From Plasmodium malariae (taxonomy: Eukaryota; Apicomplexa; Aconoidasida; Haemosporida; Plasmodiidae): 64,000 nt of DNA. The notes beneath the pieces are model-generated. The model ran no database searches and was not told where the DNA came from. It saw nothing but the letters and a program-made list of their open reading frames with translations. The stretch spans positions 2,412,501 to 2,476,500 of the forward strand of contig NC_041786.1 in the NCBI RefSeq assembly GCF_900090045.1, in the 5' to 3' direction. Positions within the stretch are counted from its first letter, which is position 1. The number at the start of each line of letters is the position of its first letter. This document shows positions 54,952-64,000 of the stretch, piece by piece. A program made the position numbers and the translations under genes.

Positions 54952-56427
54952 TTAAGCCACGGGTTCCTGAACTTCTACTATTGGATCTTGAATTTTTGCT
55001 TCCTCGTCACGTCTGCTATCTTTATCCATATTACATTTAGAATCATTGCACTCATGAATTTCATCTGCATCATTTTTATTATCAACATCATCACCATCTT
55101 CATCTTCATCATCATCCTCATCACTTGTATCATCACCATAAGAACTGGAATCGTCCTCATTCATATTATTCATATTTGGCATATTCTTAAATTGATCCAT
55201 TCCGCCTAATCCAGAAAAATTAGCCATATCTTCTCCACCCATATTACCTAACTTACTAAAATCGAGATCTCCCATTCCTCCCATACCTGGCATGCCGCCC
55301 ATGCCGCCCATGCCACCCATTCCTCCTAATCCTCCCATTCCTGGCATATTTCCAAATTGACTCATATCGGGCATACCTCCCATTCCACCAAAACTGTTCA
55401 TTGCCATATCATCATATTCTGTTGTTTTATTTTCTTCATCCGTGTCAACCCATGAATTCCAGTCACATTTAATCCAGTGCTTTTTTCCATCATTATTTAC
55501 TGTCTTCCATCTTTCTTTTTCTTTTTTTATTATTTTGAATTTTATATTTCTCTTGGTACTATATTTGGATTCTTCAACATTTATAGGTTTTAAAAAATTT
55601 AAAGTAAATTCATATTCATTTTTATCTTTGGTTCCATAAAAATATAATTTATCCTCTTTTAAGTCAATTTTCGTATTTTCCGCATCTTGTAACTCTATGG
55701 TTAGGTAAAGGCACTCTTTTTTTTGAGCCCACAAAACTACTGGAAATAGACTAAAAAAGAAAAAACACGCCCAAATGGATGATTATGTAGGTACATAAAT
55801 ATATATGTGCATAAATATATATACATATATGCACATATATACATTTATATGTTTATTTAGGTAATTTTATATATAATCATTTATTATGCACCAACATGTC
55901 GCATTAATAACATAGTAACGACACTCTGACTCAAAAAGGTGTGAAATATGTTGAATAAAACAATATACGTAGATTTTATCCCCACATAATAACCATAAAA
56001 AAAAACATTCAAGTAGTAACATTACGGAACAAAAATACGAACATATTACGCACATACATATATATATTATTTATACACGTATGCAGTATATACATATGAA
56101 TAATATACGTTCAAAGGTACACAACTGGGCCGCACAAAAAATATTAATTTTTTATTTTATAAAAAGGCCAATCATACACAAAATAAACAAAAATCCACCA
56201 TTCATATACCAAATATATAATGTAGAAGTCAACACTTAAATATCTATATATAATATGTAAATCAACTAGGGAAAAATGAAACAAATCAATGTACAAAAAA
56301 GGGAGAGGGGAAAAGTAAAATGTAATTAAGCTTTATTTTAGTATCACAGATATTCTGTTCTCTATTCATCATTTTATGCATATATAAATACATACTTTTT
56401 TTTTTTTTTTTTTGAAACTTACGGCAT
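54952..56427 (-). CDS. P23: Hsp90 co-chaperone p23, two exons
   Basis: Binds ATP-bound Hsp90, slows its ATPase and stabilises client complexes in the cytosol. Exon 1 is only ATGCC (56427-56423) before a GTAAGT donor; a 672-nt intron ends in a pyrimidine-rich TTTTTTAG, and exon 2 (55750-54952) restores the frame as MPLFPVVLWAQKKECLYLTI. 267 residues. Residues 5 to about 110 form the CS/p23 beta-sandwich (KIDLKEDKLYFYGT, KINVEESKY-like strand, and the diagnostic HWIKCDWNSWVDTDEE). This is followed by a Gly/Met-rich GGMPGM/GGMGGM segment, longer than in human p23, and a very acidic tail (DDTSDEDDDEDEDGDD) that in homologues contributes to chaperone activity. The exon-2 frame alone would start at an internal Met after the true N-terminus, giving a truncated 260-residue product. 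Confidence 0.93.
55751..56422 (-). other. 672-nt intron separating the p23 start codon
   Basis: GTAAGT donor after ATGCC and TTTTTTAG acceptor. The intron contains CATATA microsatellites and no other supported exon. Confidence 0.85.
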
Positions 56428-57112
56428 GTTGGGAAAATGATTGTTCAAAGTAAAATTAAAAAAGGGGATGAAAAAATGAGTTAATACTCCTTAAGATACA
56501 AATGAACTATATTAATATTTTTATATATTTTATCTGTGAGAACTTATAGGGTTATTTTCGTATAAATTTGATATAAAAATGTAATAGTTAAATGTATGCA
56601 CTACTGTTTCTTTGTATATATATATATACTTCCGTATGTTTTCATGTAAGTATGTAAAATATATGTATATAATAAAATTTTACTACATTTGAATTTTATT
56701 TAATTAAATTGTTAATTTATATATATTTTGTATTTTTCTTTTGTTTCGTTTCGTTTCGTTTTATTTTGTTTTAATTTCTTTTAAGTTTTTTTTTTTTTTT
56801 TATGCGCATCACTGACAAAAAATTGTAAATATATTGTTACTGCAATAAGGGAAAGAAAAATTGTACCTTTCTATTTATTATATTTTTGAGTTCCAAGATT
56901 TTTAATTATTATTGTATATTTCCTTAATATTTTTTGAAATGTATACAGTTAAATATAATATATTATAGTTATATATATATTTTTTTTTTTTTCTTGAATA
57001 AGCATAAAAAAAAAAATTTAAAAAGAACGTCCCTTTGGCGTGTTCATTCTATATATATATATGCATATATATACATTCACATATATACACAACTTATACA
57101 AACATTTATATA

Positions 57113-57143
<31 letters not shown>

Positions 57144-57595
57144 ACTTATATGTATATATATATACCTTAGCTTATACATACATTAAAATATATATAGTAA
57201 ATACCACATTATTTATTTATTTTTTCATTGCACTTAATAGCAAAGGCATGTTTAAAAAAAAAAAAAAAGCCCTTACTAGGAAAATGTTTCTTCCCTATAA
57301 TTTGCAAAATTTACAGAAGTCATGTTTATGAGAAAAAAAAAAAAAAAAAAGAATTATAATCATATAACTGAAAGGAAAAAATAGTGATTACATATAATAA
57401 ATATTAAAAATACGAAAAAAAAATTACAAAATGAGAGCTACTTAATACAGTTAAAAAAATAGTATATAAAATTGTTTAGAATTGCGTAGAAAAAATACAA
57501 TTTATACCCACTATGTATTCAAAAAAGAAAAAAAATTATAAGAAAATTGCATTATTTTTATGAAAACTCCTTTTTTTTAAATGTAAAAGGAGAGC

Positions 57596-57759
57596 TCATA
57601 TATCTTTAAGAAAATTTTCACCTTTGTAAACAGTGTTATAAGAACACAACTCAATTACAATTTTATTAAAATCATTTACAATTTTATTAAAATCATTTAC
57701 AAATTTATGAAAAGTTTTTTTTTTTAATTTAATTGAAATTTCACGAAAATTATAATATA
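57596..57759 (-). CDS. candidate 3'-terminal exon of an unidentified minus-strand gene
   Basis: Behind a good acceptor (ACATTTCAG) 53 codons run to a stop: YYNFREISIKLKKKTFHKFV, NDFNKIVNDFNKIVIELCSY, NTVYKGENFLKDI. Residue use is normal for Plasmodium coding sequence; the NDFNKIV duplication corresponds to a repeated 21-bp unit. A start such as MMFPHGTWNLKMN at 58047-58009 followed by a GTAATA donor might be its first exon, but the phases do not join directly, so an exon is missing or the model is wrong. I do not recognise the product. Confidence 0.35.
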
Positions 57760-58207
57760 CTGAAATGTTATATTATTTATATATATTAATGTACCTGTTT
57801 TTTAGTAAAAATTGTGGCAAAAAATCTTTGCTTATAAATGTGCATATAGCATATATACATATATATATAAACATACATGAATAATGACATAACAGTATAT
57901 TAACATGATGATATACTAACTTAATAACAGAGTAACATAACTATATTGTAAGTCTAAGCGGCATGCACATTAATAATTTAAGGTGTGATCGCTGTAGTCT
58001 TTTATTACATTCATTTTTAAGTTCCATGTGCCATGCGGAAACATCATGATTACAAGGGGGGAAAAGAAATCATTATTTATTTGTACGAAAGAAAATACTG
58101 ACGGCTAATATATAAATATGTATGTGTACGCTTTATGTTCTTAAAATGTAAAAGAAGAGAAAAAAAAAAAAAAAAATAAAATAAAATACATTTCAGTGTT
58201 CTATGCG

Positions 58208-58998
58208 ATGATACATTTTATTTTTGAGAAATTAAAAAAAAATACGCTACAAATTTATGGTAGTATCTATATTTTATCTATTATATTTGGTTAATATTGG
58301 TGGAAATTTTTCTCCATAAAAGCACAGAAAATTAGTTGATTTTTTTAACTAATCCTAATATAAATATTTTATTGCAAGGGATATGCGCTATAGCTTTGTT
58401 CATATATTTTAAGAATTTCAATATTCAACTAAAAAAAAAGATAAAAAGTAAAATTTACCAACTTCCGTTTTGTTATACCATTTTTATGTGTTTAAAAAGA
58501 ATTAATTCTAATGGAACTTGCGTAAAAAAAAGAGTTACATAAAAAGGTAAGACGGCATTTTCTGTTTTATTATATTGTAACTTATTAACTTTTTTCTCTA
58601 CCATTTTATTCATAAAAAAAACATGTTAAATATGACTATTATATTGCGAGTTAAACTCTGAAGACTCTTTTAAAATATTTCACACATGTATACACAAAAA
58701 ATGAATACATGAATGATTACATAAATGATTGGGTATACGCATACACTAAAAGCGTTGCGTGAGTGGCTTAAAGCGATACGTTCCCATTTTCATAGTTTTT
58801 GTTTTAAAAATAAAGAATAGTTGTGAGCTTACGTTTTATATGTTCCATAATTTTTTATTTCACACAGTGTATGTCACTGTACATATCATATTTTGTTTGT
58901 TTCAAATGAAATATTTGAAAAAAAAATTTAATCATTTAGAGACTAACTTTTTTGAACGGTACGAGAAATGTAGAGGTACTATTATATATATCCAATAG
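58208..58998 (+). CDS. candidate small multi-pass membrane protein, three-exon model
   Basis: Exons 58208-58259, 58379-58521 and 58774-58998 join with GT..AG borders and consistent phases into 139 residues. It begins MIHFIFEKLKKNTLQIYGIC, continues with a hydrophobic segment (ICAIALFIYF), a basic middle (QLKKKIKSKIYQLP), two further hydrophobic stretches (YVPIFIVFVL; YMFHNFLFHTVYVTVHIIFC) and a charged end (HLETNFFERYEKCRG). No family is recognised. The exon-3 acceptor (GGCTTAAAG) lacks a pyrimidine tract and donors 1 and 2 are only moderate, so this may be an artefact of hand assembly. If exon 2 is read through, the protein ends at 58542. Confidence 0.3.
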
Positions 58999-59520
58999 TG
59001 GGGGATCTAGAGAATTGCTTTGACGTTATATTGTAAAATATTATTGTAAACCGAAAAAGAAAATCGCTATTTATAGAAGTTTTTTCATCATATTTTCCTT
59101 AGATTAAATGTTTTCTCTTCCTCTATTCTTTTTTTTAAGGAAAAACAGTGAAAAACACTTCCATTTTTTTATTAATACTTTGAAATACACAGTATGTATT
59201 TTTTAAAATCATTTGAAGCTGGTTTTTTATTTTATTTTATTTTATCATATTTTATATTAATTTAATTTATCATTTTATTTTCTTTTTTTTCTCTTATCAC
59301 ATTTTTTGTTTATTTTTTGGAGAAAGTTTTAAAATGTACATGAAAATATAAAATGATGTTATAAAAGAATACAGAAGAAAGAAATATAAAAAAAAAGAAA
59401 AAAAGAAAAAAAGTAAAATAAATAAAGACTATTAAGCTTATAACATATTTCAAAATTGTTGATAAAATAAAAACATTATGAACGTTAGCAGACAATACTT
59501 CTTATAGGAAAAGGATATTA

Positions 59521-62500
59521 ATGTTGAGTTCTTCCAACATACCCGTTAAGTTATACCAAGTACGCAAATTCAGATTTTACATAGTTGCGTTTTTTTCCAC
59601 AAATAAAGAAAAGAATGTACTGAAGAAAGCTATAGAAATAAATAAGGAAATATTAAAAAATGGAAACCTTCTTGAGATAATAAAAATAATAAATAAGAAT
59701 AAGAAAAATACGAACATAATAAACTATGTAACATTTTTTCATAGATCAATGCAGTTAATACACAACAATAATTTTCTTTACTTAAAATATAAGGCACATA
59801 TTACTACAGAAATAGAAGACAAAATTAACATAATTTTTCATTACTTAAATAATAATGACAATATAAAGAAGGTAAAAAATAACTACAACAAACGCTTATT
59901 TTCTTCCTTTATCTGGTCACTCTGTAAATATTATACCATTTTAAAAGAACATAACAATAGTTCTGCTTTTCACACAATAAACCAAATCGGTTTAACAAGC
60001 GTTCACTGTCTCAATGGAGTGAAAAATATAAAAGAGGCTCTACTAAATATAGAAGAGCAACATGCACACCGTCATACAATAATAAATAATATAATCTATA
60101 GCTGCACTAATTATGAGGGTAATTTATTTTTTACAGACCTTTTTGAGGAAGGGAACAAAAAGAGTTACAGAGGGACAAACAATAGCAACAACGAGAGCAG
60201 GCACAATCAAAGCTACTTAAATGTGCTAGACCATGAAAAAGGGAAGGAATTACTCAAAAATAACTATGACTATGGAATTACTCCACGCATGCATTACACA
60301 TTCAATGGCTTCAATTTATTGTGCAGGTATGCAAACGCATGTTTACCGTCCTTAAGTGCGTCTCGTTATGTTGTTGTTCTTTGGGCGTTAAGCAAACTAA
60401 ATAAACAGTACAAAGAAATGCATGAAAAGTATTACAAAAGAAGTATTAGTCTTGTACCGGTTTTAAAAAATAAGGAGCTTATAATTTTGTTGTTCTCTTA
60501 TTCATATGTAAACTTTACAAATTTTCATTTTTATATAAGGATAAAAAATTTTATTATAAATAAAAATATACATAAACAGATAATACAAGAGAATAACCAG
60601 GAATCTTTAGTTAGCATGCTTTTGTCATTTGTTAATCGAAATATATTTTTTCCAGATTTATTTGAAAGTACAATTGCTTACATCCTAGGGACAAAACATT
60701 TTTTACATTCGTTAGGGAATAAAGAACTAATAACAATTTTATTCTGTATATGCAAAAGCCCATTTTTATATATGCCTGAGGGGAATAAATCTAATAAATT
60801 AGAAAAGAAAGGAATTGTAAAGAGAAATATTGTTTTGTACGAATTATTAAAAAAGAAAATTATGAAAAGATGTAATGTAGTAGATAGTTTGAAAGGGGAA
60901 AACATTCGAATTTATAGAAGCATGATGGATCATGTTTCGAGAATGAAAAAAATAATTGATATAAGTAGTAATATCACTTGTACTTTTGAAAATTTGGCTT
61001 TAATTATATGGTCCCTATGTCTTAAATATATTTATTCTGCAAAGTTGTTTCTGTATAGTTTTATTCAATTGAATAAATTAATGAAAAATGTAAATTATAT
61101 ATATAATTCTTATGACACCTTAACAAATTTTTACTTTTCCTTTTTATCTTTTATAATGGAAGATGAGTCATTAATGAATTTATATTTTAATAGACAAGAA
61201 GAAAATGCTTTGTATATCTTAAATGACTCTATTAATTTTCTCATGCATAATTTTAATGTATTCAAATATGTAATAAGTATGCATCAAAGAAAACATGATG
61301 TAGAAGTGTCAAGCATGCAAAAAGATATATTCATTATACTGAGCAATAATTTAAAGTACTCCAATGAAATGACTTTAATACATGAATACAAAAACCCTCT
61401 GAATATGTCTATAGATATTCTGTTATTTAGAAAGGACAAATATACACAGTGGATGAAAATAAATAAGGAGATGTCGCATGAAGAGAGCTCTTCCTGCAAA
61501 GAGGTGGATAGTGCACATACGAACTCCAGTGGAATGTGTATAAATTATGGGGGGGGAAATACCCCCCCTAATGGTAATATTAATGTAAAGCAAAAATGGA
61601 ACAAAAAAAAAGATCCACCACTTTTGTTTTTTTTAAATTGTAAATATTACTCTTCAATAAATTTTCGCTCAATCCGATCATTAAAGGTAGGGGAGATTTT
61701 CTCAGTAAAATTAAACAAATATACTGTTGTGTACTCGTCTTCAATTAATAAAAAAAGCTTGTGCTTAACTGACAATAAAAAGATCATGAAAAATTACGAA
61801 ATAGGAACTAATTTGTATGGATTCATTGAAAGAATCAAAAATTTAGATGATAGAAATTATCCTCATGCATTAAGAGTTATACATAACGATTTGATTTTCT
61901 TTTTTGATAAACATTTTGCTTATATAAATGAAAAGGATATGATTAGTTTTTTTTATAAATATTCTTCTTTTTTCCCTCACTTTTGTAAAATAAAGGGTAT
62001 AATAACACATTTAAATAAACTCTTAAAGGTCTTTTCTTTTTTCATCGATTTTACCCTTTCGTCTATTTTGAACCAGAGAAACAAGAACATTCTTCTGCTT
62101 AGTGATGTGTCCTGGGTGTACTTCAGGTACATGAAATTTTTGTTATTGTTCTCGAAAGGGGTAGACATAGACAGAATGGCGCAAGGCGGAATAGCACAAG
62201 GCATAATAGGGCAAGGCGGAATATCACAAGGCAGAGTAGGGCAAGGCGGAATAGCACAAGGAAGAGTAGGGCAAGGCGGAATAGCACAAGGCAGAGTAGG
62301 GCAAGGCGGAATGGCTCAAGTTGCAATTCCACATAGCGAATTACCGCCAAACGATGTACTTTCTGTCCAAAGTGGTACAAGCAGAGGACTACTTTTACAA
62401 GAAATAAATAAAATAACAACCATATTTGATAAAATAATAAAAAGAAAAATAATAGACGAAAATATAATGAAGCATGCATCGTCCAAAACTACGGCTCTTT

Positions 62501-64000
62501 TCATTTCTATTTATGCACACCTTGAAAATTCAGTTGATATGATGCACTATTTACAGGACAATATTTTTGATGACATCACATTTACTATAAAAGATATGCT
62601 ATTTATTTTAAGTGCTTTATCTAGATGCAATAATGTATGGGGTATCGAAAAATATTTTTGTAAAAAATTTATTGAAAATATAGGTAACTGCAAAGTAAAT
62701 GATTTAGTTGAGTTTACGTATTTATGTGCAGAGTTAAAAAGTAGTAACCATTACATAAGTTGTGGTATTACTAACAAAATCAATTCATTTGTTGTCAGAT
62801 CGTCAGAAGTGGAAAGTGAAAGTTATAGTAAAGAAATCAAAGGAAATTTTTTTTCAGGTAAAGGAAGAGACTTTTCCCATAATGACTGTAGTGTACCATT
62901 AAAATTTATTGATACATTTGAACAGGAGCAGTTTGCTCTCTTTGTAAGAAACTGCTACCGAATGCACTGCTTTGATAGGAGTTTTTTTGATTTCCTATGT
63001 GACGTAGCATTAAGAAAATGTAAAATTCTAAATGTAAAAAGTCTGTGTATTATCTTGCCCTGCTTTTCCCGCATATACTGTCTTTACAGTGTTGGAAGTA
63101 CACTCCGAGGAAGTAGTACTCAAAGGAATAAAAGGATTACCGGAAATGATGGAAATCATGACGACCATGGCGATTACAGCAATCATGGAAATATTGGAAA
63201 GCATGATCATCAGAATGATCGTGGACATGGTTTCCTCCACAGAAGTGACGGTATTAAAGTAAAAAATGAGCAGAATGATTATTTGGAAAAAGATATATAT
63301 CACTGTCGGTACAACGTTCCTGAGTCCCTAAAACAGTTAGTACAATATGCAGAAAAAAGAATTTTATCAAGTAAAGAATTTAATTTTCCTAATTTTTGTT
63401 ATTATATGGAATCAATTACTTTACTTAAAATTGAAAATAAAAAGTTGTATAATATGTGTATAGAACAAACATTGAAAAGAGTGGAAAATAATTTACTGCT
63501 TAGTGAAAAGGACGTAAAGTTGCTGGGGAAAGTATTGTGGTGTTTATCTTATTATCACAAAACAGAGTTTTTATTTTCATTAAAAATTATTAGTTTTATT
63601 TTAAAATATAAGATATATCAAAATGTAATAATAGAAAATTATATTTCCATTTTTTTGTACTTTATTAAATCTAGGGTATATAACAAAAACTTATTTCATA
63701 ATATGGGGCAAGTTATCTTGTTAAATATAACATTAAATGATTATTTTAATTCCGAAAATGTGAATACAAAACATTTTAAGCTGAAAGTAATTACTGAATT
63801 GTATGCTACAATGGCATGGGCGTATGCTTTTACGTACTGTCCCGATGATGAATTAGCGGGGGTGGAATATGAAGAGAGAGAGAAAAGGATCAGCAAAAAT
63901 TTTAGTGGAAAATGGGAAAAATGTTGTGAAATGGCAATAAATGACAATACTGTGGGTGGTGAAAATACTGTTCGTAGTGAAAATACTCTGCTTAGTGAAA
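59521..64000 (+). CDS. very large helical-repeat protein, possible organellar RNA-binding (FASTK/RAP-like), cut by the window edge
   Basis: Open from the ATG at 59521 to the end of the window, so at least 1493 residues; the 3' end is missing. It starts MLSSSNIPVKLYQVRKFRFY, a basic, hydroxylated N-terminus fitting a mitochondrial presequence. Scattered through it are short helical motifs with a Trp/Leu-Ala/Ser-Leu core (SSFIWSLCKYY, VVVLWALSKLNKQ, LALIIWSLCLKYI, MLFILSALSRCNN, GKVLWCLSYYHKTE), the pattern seen in FASTK, RAP-domain and octotricopeptide proteins that bind organellar transcripts. A C-terminal RAP domain would settle this but lies outside the window. Inserts are a GQGGIAQGRV-type repeat at 62182-62325 and an Asn/His/Asp/Gly-rich stretch at 63140-63235. 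No introns seen. The call is by pattern only. Confidence 0.8.
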   Translation, partial: MLSSSNIPVKLYQVRKFRFYIVAFFSTNKEKNVLKKAIEINKEILKNGNLLEIIKIINKNKKNTNIINYVTFFHRSMQLIHNNNFLYLKYKAHITTEIEDKINIIFHYLNNNDNIKKVKNNYNKRLFSSFIWSLCKYYTILKEHNNSSAFHTINQIGLTSVHCLNGVKNIKEALLNIEEQHAHRHTIINNIIYSCTNYEGNLFFTDLFEEGNKKSYRGTNNSNNESRHNQSYLNVLDHEKGKELLKNNYDYGITPRMHYTFNGFNLLCRYANACLPSLSASRYVVVLWALSKLNKQYKEMHEKYYKRSISLVPVLKNKELIILLFSYSYVNFTNFHFYIRIKNFIINKNIHKQIIQENNQESLVSMLLSFVNRNIFFPDLFESTIAYILGTKHFLHSLGNKELITILFCICKSPFLYMPEGNKSNKLEKKGIVKRNIVLYELLKKKIMKRCNVVDSLKGENIRIYRSMMDHVSRMKKIIDISSNITCTFENLALIIWSLCLKYIYSAKLFLYSFIQLNKLMKNVNYIYNSYDTLTNFYFSFLSFIMEDESLMNLYFNRQEENALYILNDSINFLMHNFNVFKYVISMHQRKHDVEVSSMQKDIFIILSNNLKYSNEMTLIHEYKNPLNMSIDILLFRKDKYTQWMKINKEMSHEESSSCKEVDSAHTNSSGMCINYGGGNTPPNGNINVKQKWNKKKDPPLLFFLNCKYYSSINFRSIRSLKVGEIFSVKLNKYTVVYSSSINKKSLCLTDNKKIMKNYEIGTNLYGFIERIKNLDDRNYPHALRVIHNDLIFFFDKHFAYINEKDMISFFYKYSSFFPHFCKIKGIITHLNKLLKVFSFFIDFTLSSILNQRNKNILLLSDVSWVYFRYMKFLLLFSKGVDIDRMAQGGIAQGIIGQGGISQGRVGQGGIAQGRVGQGGIAQGRVGQGGMAQVAIPHSELPPNDVLSVQSGTSRGLLLQEINKITTIFDKIIKRKIIDENIMKHASSKTTALFISIYAHLENSVDMMHYLQDNIFDDITFTIKDMLFILSALSRCNNVWGIEKYFCKKFIENIGNCKVNDLVEFTYLCAELKSSNHYISCGITNKINSFVVRSSEVESESYSKEIKGNFFSGKGRDFSHNDCSVPLKFIDTFEQEQFALFVRNCYRMHCFDRSFFDFLCDVALRKCKILNVKSLCIILPCFSRIYCLYSVGSTLRGSSTQRNKRITGNDGNHDDHGDYSNHGNIGKHDHQNDRGHGFLHRSDGIKVKNEQNDYLEKDIYHCRYNVPESLKQLVQYAEKRILSSKEFNFPNFCYYMESITLLKIENKKLYNMCIEQTLKRVENNLLLSEKDVKLLGKVLWCLSYYHKTEFLFSLKIISFILKYKIYQNVIIENYISIFLYFIKSRVYNKNLFHNMGQVILLNITLNDYFNSENVNTKHFKLKVITELYATMAWAYAFTYCPDDELAGVEYEEREKRISKNFSGKWEKCCEMAINDNTVGGENTVRSENTLLSE
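62182..62325 (+). repeat. 30-bp coding repeat (IAQGRVGQGG) in the right-edge gene
   Basis: About five units of AATAGCACAAGGCAGAGTAG plus GGCAAGGCGG, encoding Gly/Gln-rich decapeptides. The GC content is much higher than in the rest of the gene. Confidence 0.9.

Larger units (their letters stand above)
56428..59520. other. 3.1-kb divergent region between p23 and the right-edge gene, with cryptic coding-like islands
   Basis: Contains TTTCG-type repeats (56740), (TA)n at 57115-57142 and poly(A) tracts. It also contains a coding-like minus exon at 57596-57759, a GC-richer island at 57950-58060, and a possible three-exon plus-strand gene at 58208-58998, each described separately. The rest shows nothing. 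Confidence 0.5.

Noticed and set aside
54988..55209. Plus-strand Ile/Thr-rich frame over p23
   Set aside because: Antisense of the acidic GAT-codon tail of p23.

Overview
The window looks like nuclear DNA of a malaria parasite (genus Plasmodium). It is extremely AT-rich, with long poly(A)/poly(T) tracts and (TA)n and (ATGT)n microsatellites. Coding regions are full of Asn, Lys and Glu runs, introns are short GT..AG and AT-rich, and several proteins are very close to known Plasmodium enzymes, notably the 6-phosphogluconolactonase/glucose-6-phosphate dehydrogenase fusion that is typical of the genus. The gene set corresponds, as far as I recall, to a chromosome 14 segment of P. falciparum. The species cannot be fixed from the sequence alone; the base composition suggests a species such as P. 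malariae or P. ovale rather than P. vivax or P. knowlesi. No rRNA, tRNA, CRISPR array, transposon or bacterial-type operon was seen.

Layout from left to right: a possible 5' exon of a leftward gene at the left edge; a nine-exon PP2C phosphatase (+, 1609-5094); two convergent genes for short Val/Pro-rich proteins that look like diverged paralogues (+, 7596-8342 and -, 9802-10488); 6-phosphogluconate dehydrogenase (-, 12526-13968); a mitochondrial-type ribosomal protein uS11 (+, 16443-17147); the Fe-S scaffold ISCU (-, 18177-18662); aminopeptidase P (-, 21238-23712); a long SNF1/AMPK-like kinase corresponding to KIN (-, about 27275-30976, with two 3' exons reconstructed here); a 1452-residue protein whose last 80 residues resemble RNA polymerase I subunit A49 (+, 33766-38124); a tiny three-exon tRNA-splicing endonuclease subunit with an intact Tyr/His/Lys triad (-, 38985-39621); an SPF45/RBM17-type splicing factor (-, 40358-42178); a NAF1-like H/ACA RNP assembly factor (-, 43954-47430); the G6PD-6PGL fusion (+, 49722-52397); the Hsp90 co-chaperone p23, whose start codon sits in a 5-nt coding exon (-, 54952-56427); and the first 1493 codons of a very large, probably organellar RNA-metabolism protein that runs off the right edge (+, 59521-64000).

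Functional themes: all three steps of the oxidative pentose phosphate pathway are encoded here by two genes about 36 kb apart. Three genes concern RNA processing (tRNA endonuclease, SPF45, NAF1), two or three concern the mitochondrion (ISCU, uS11, possibly the right-edge gene), and three are signalling or proteostasis factors (PP2C, KIN, p23). Intergenic gaps are 0.7-3.6 kb, rich in microsatellites and in several minisatellites (19, 29, 22 and 16 bp units). Several gaps also contain islands of higher GC content with coding-like or structured sequence. Some of these can be assembled into phase-consistent small multi-exon gene candidates, given here with low confidence because eye-made gene models in AT-rich DNA easily produce false positives.
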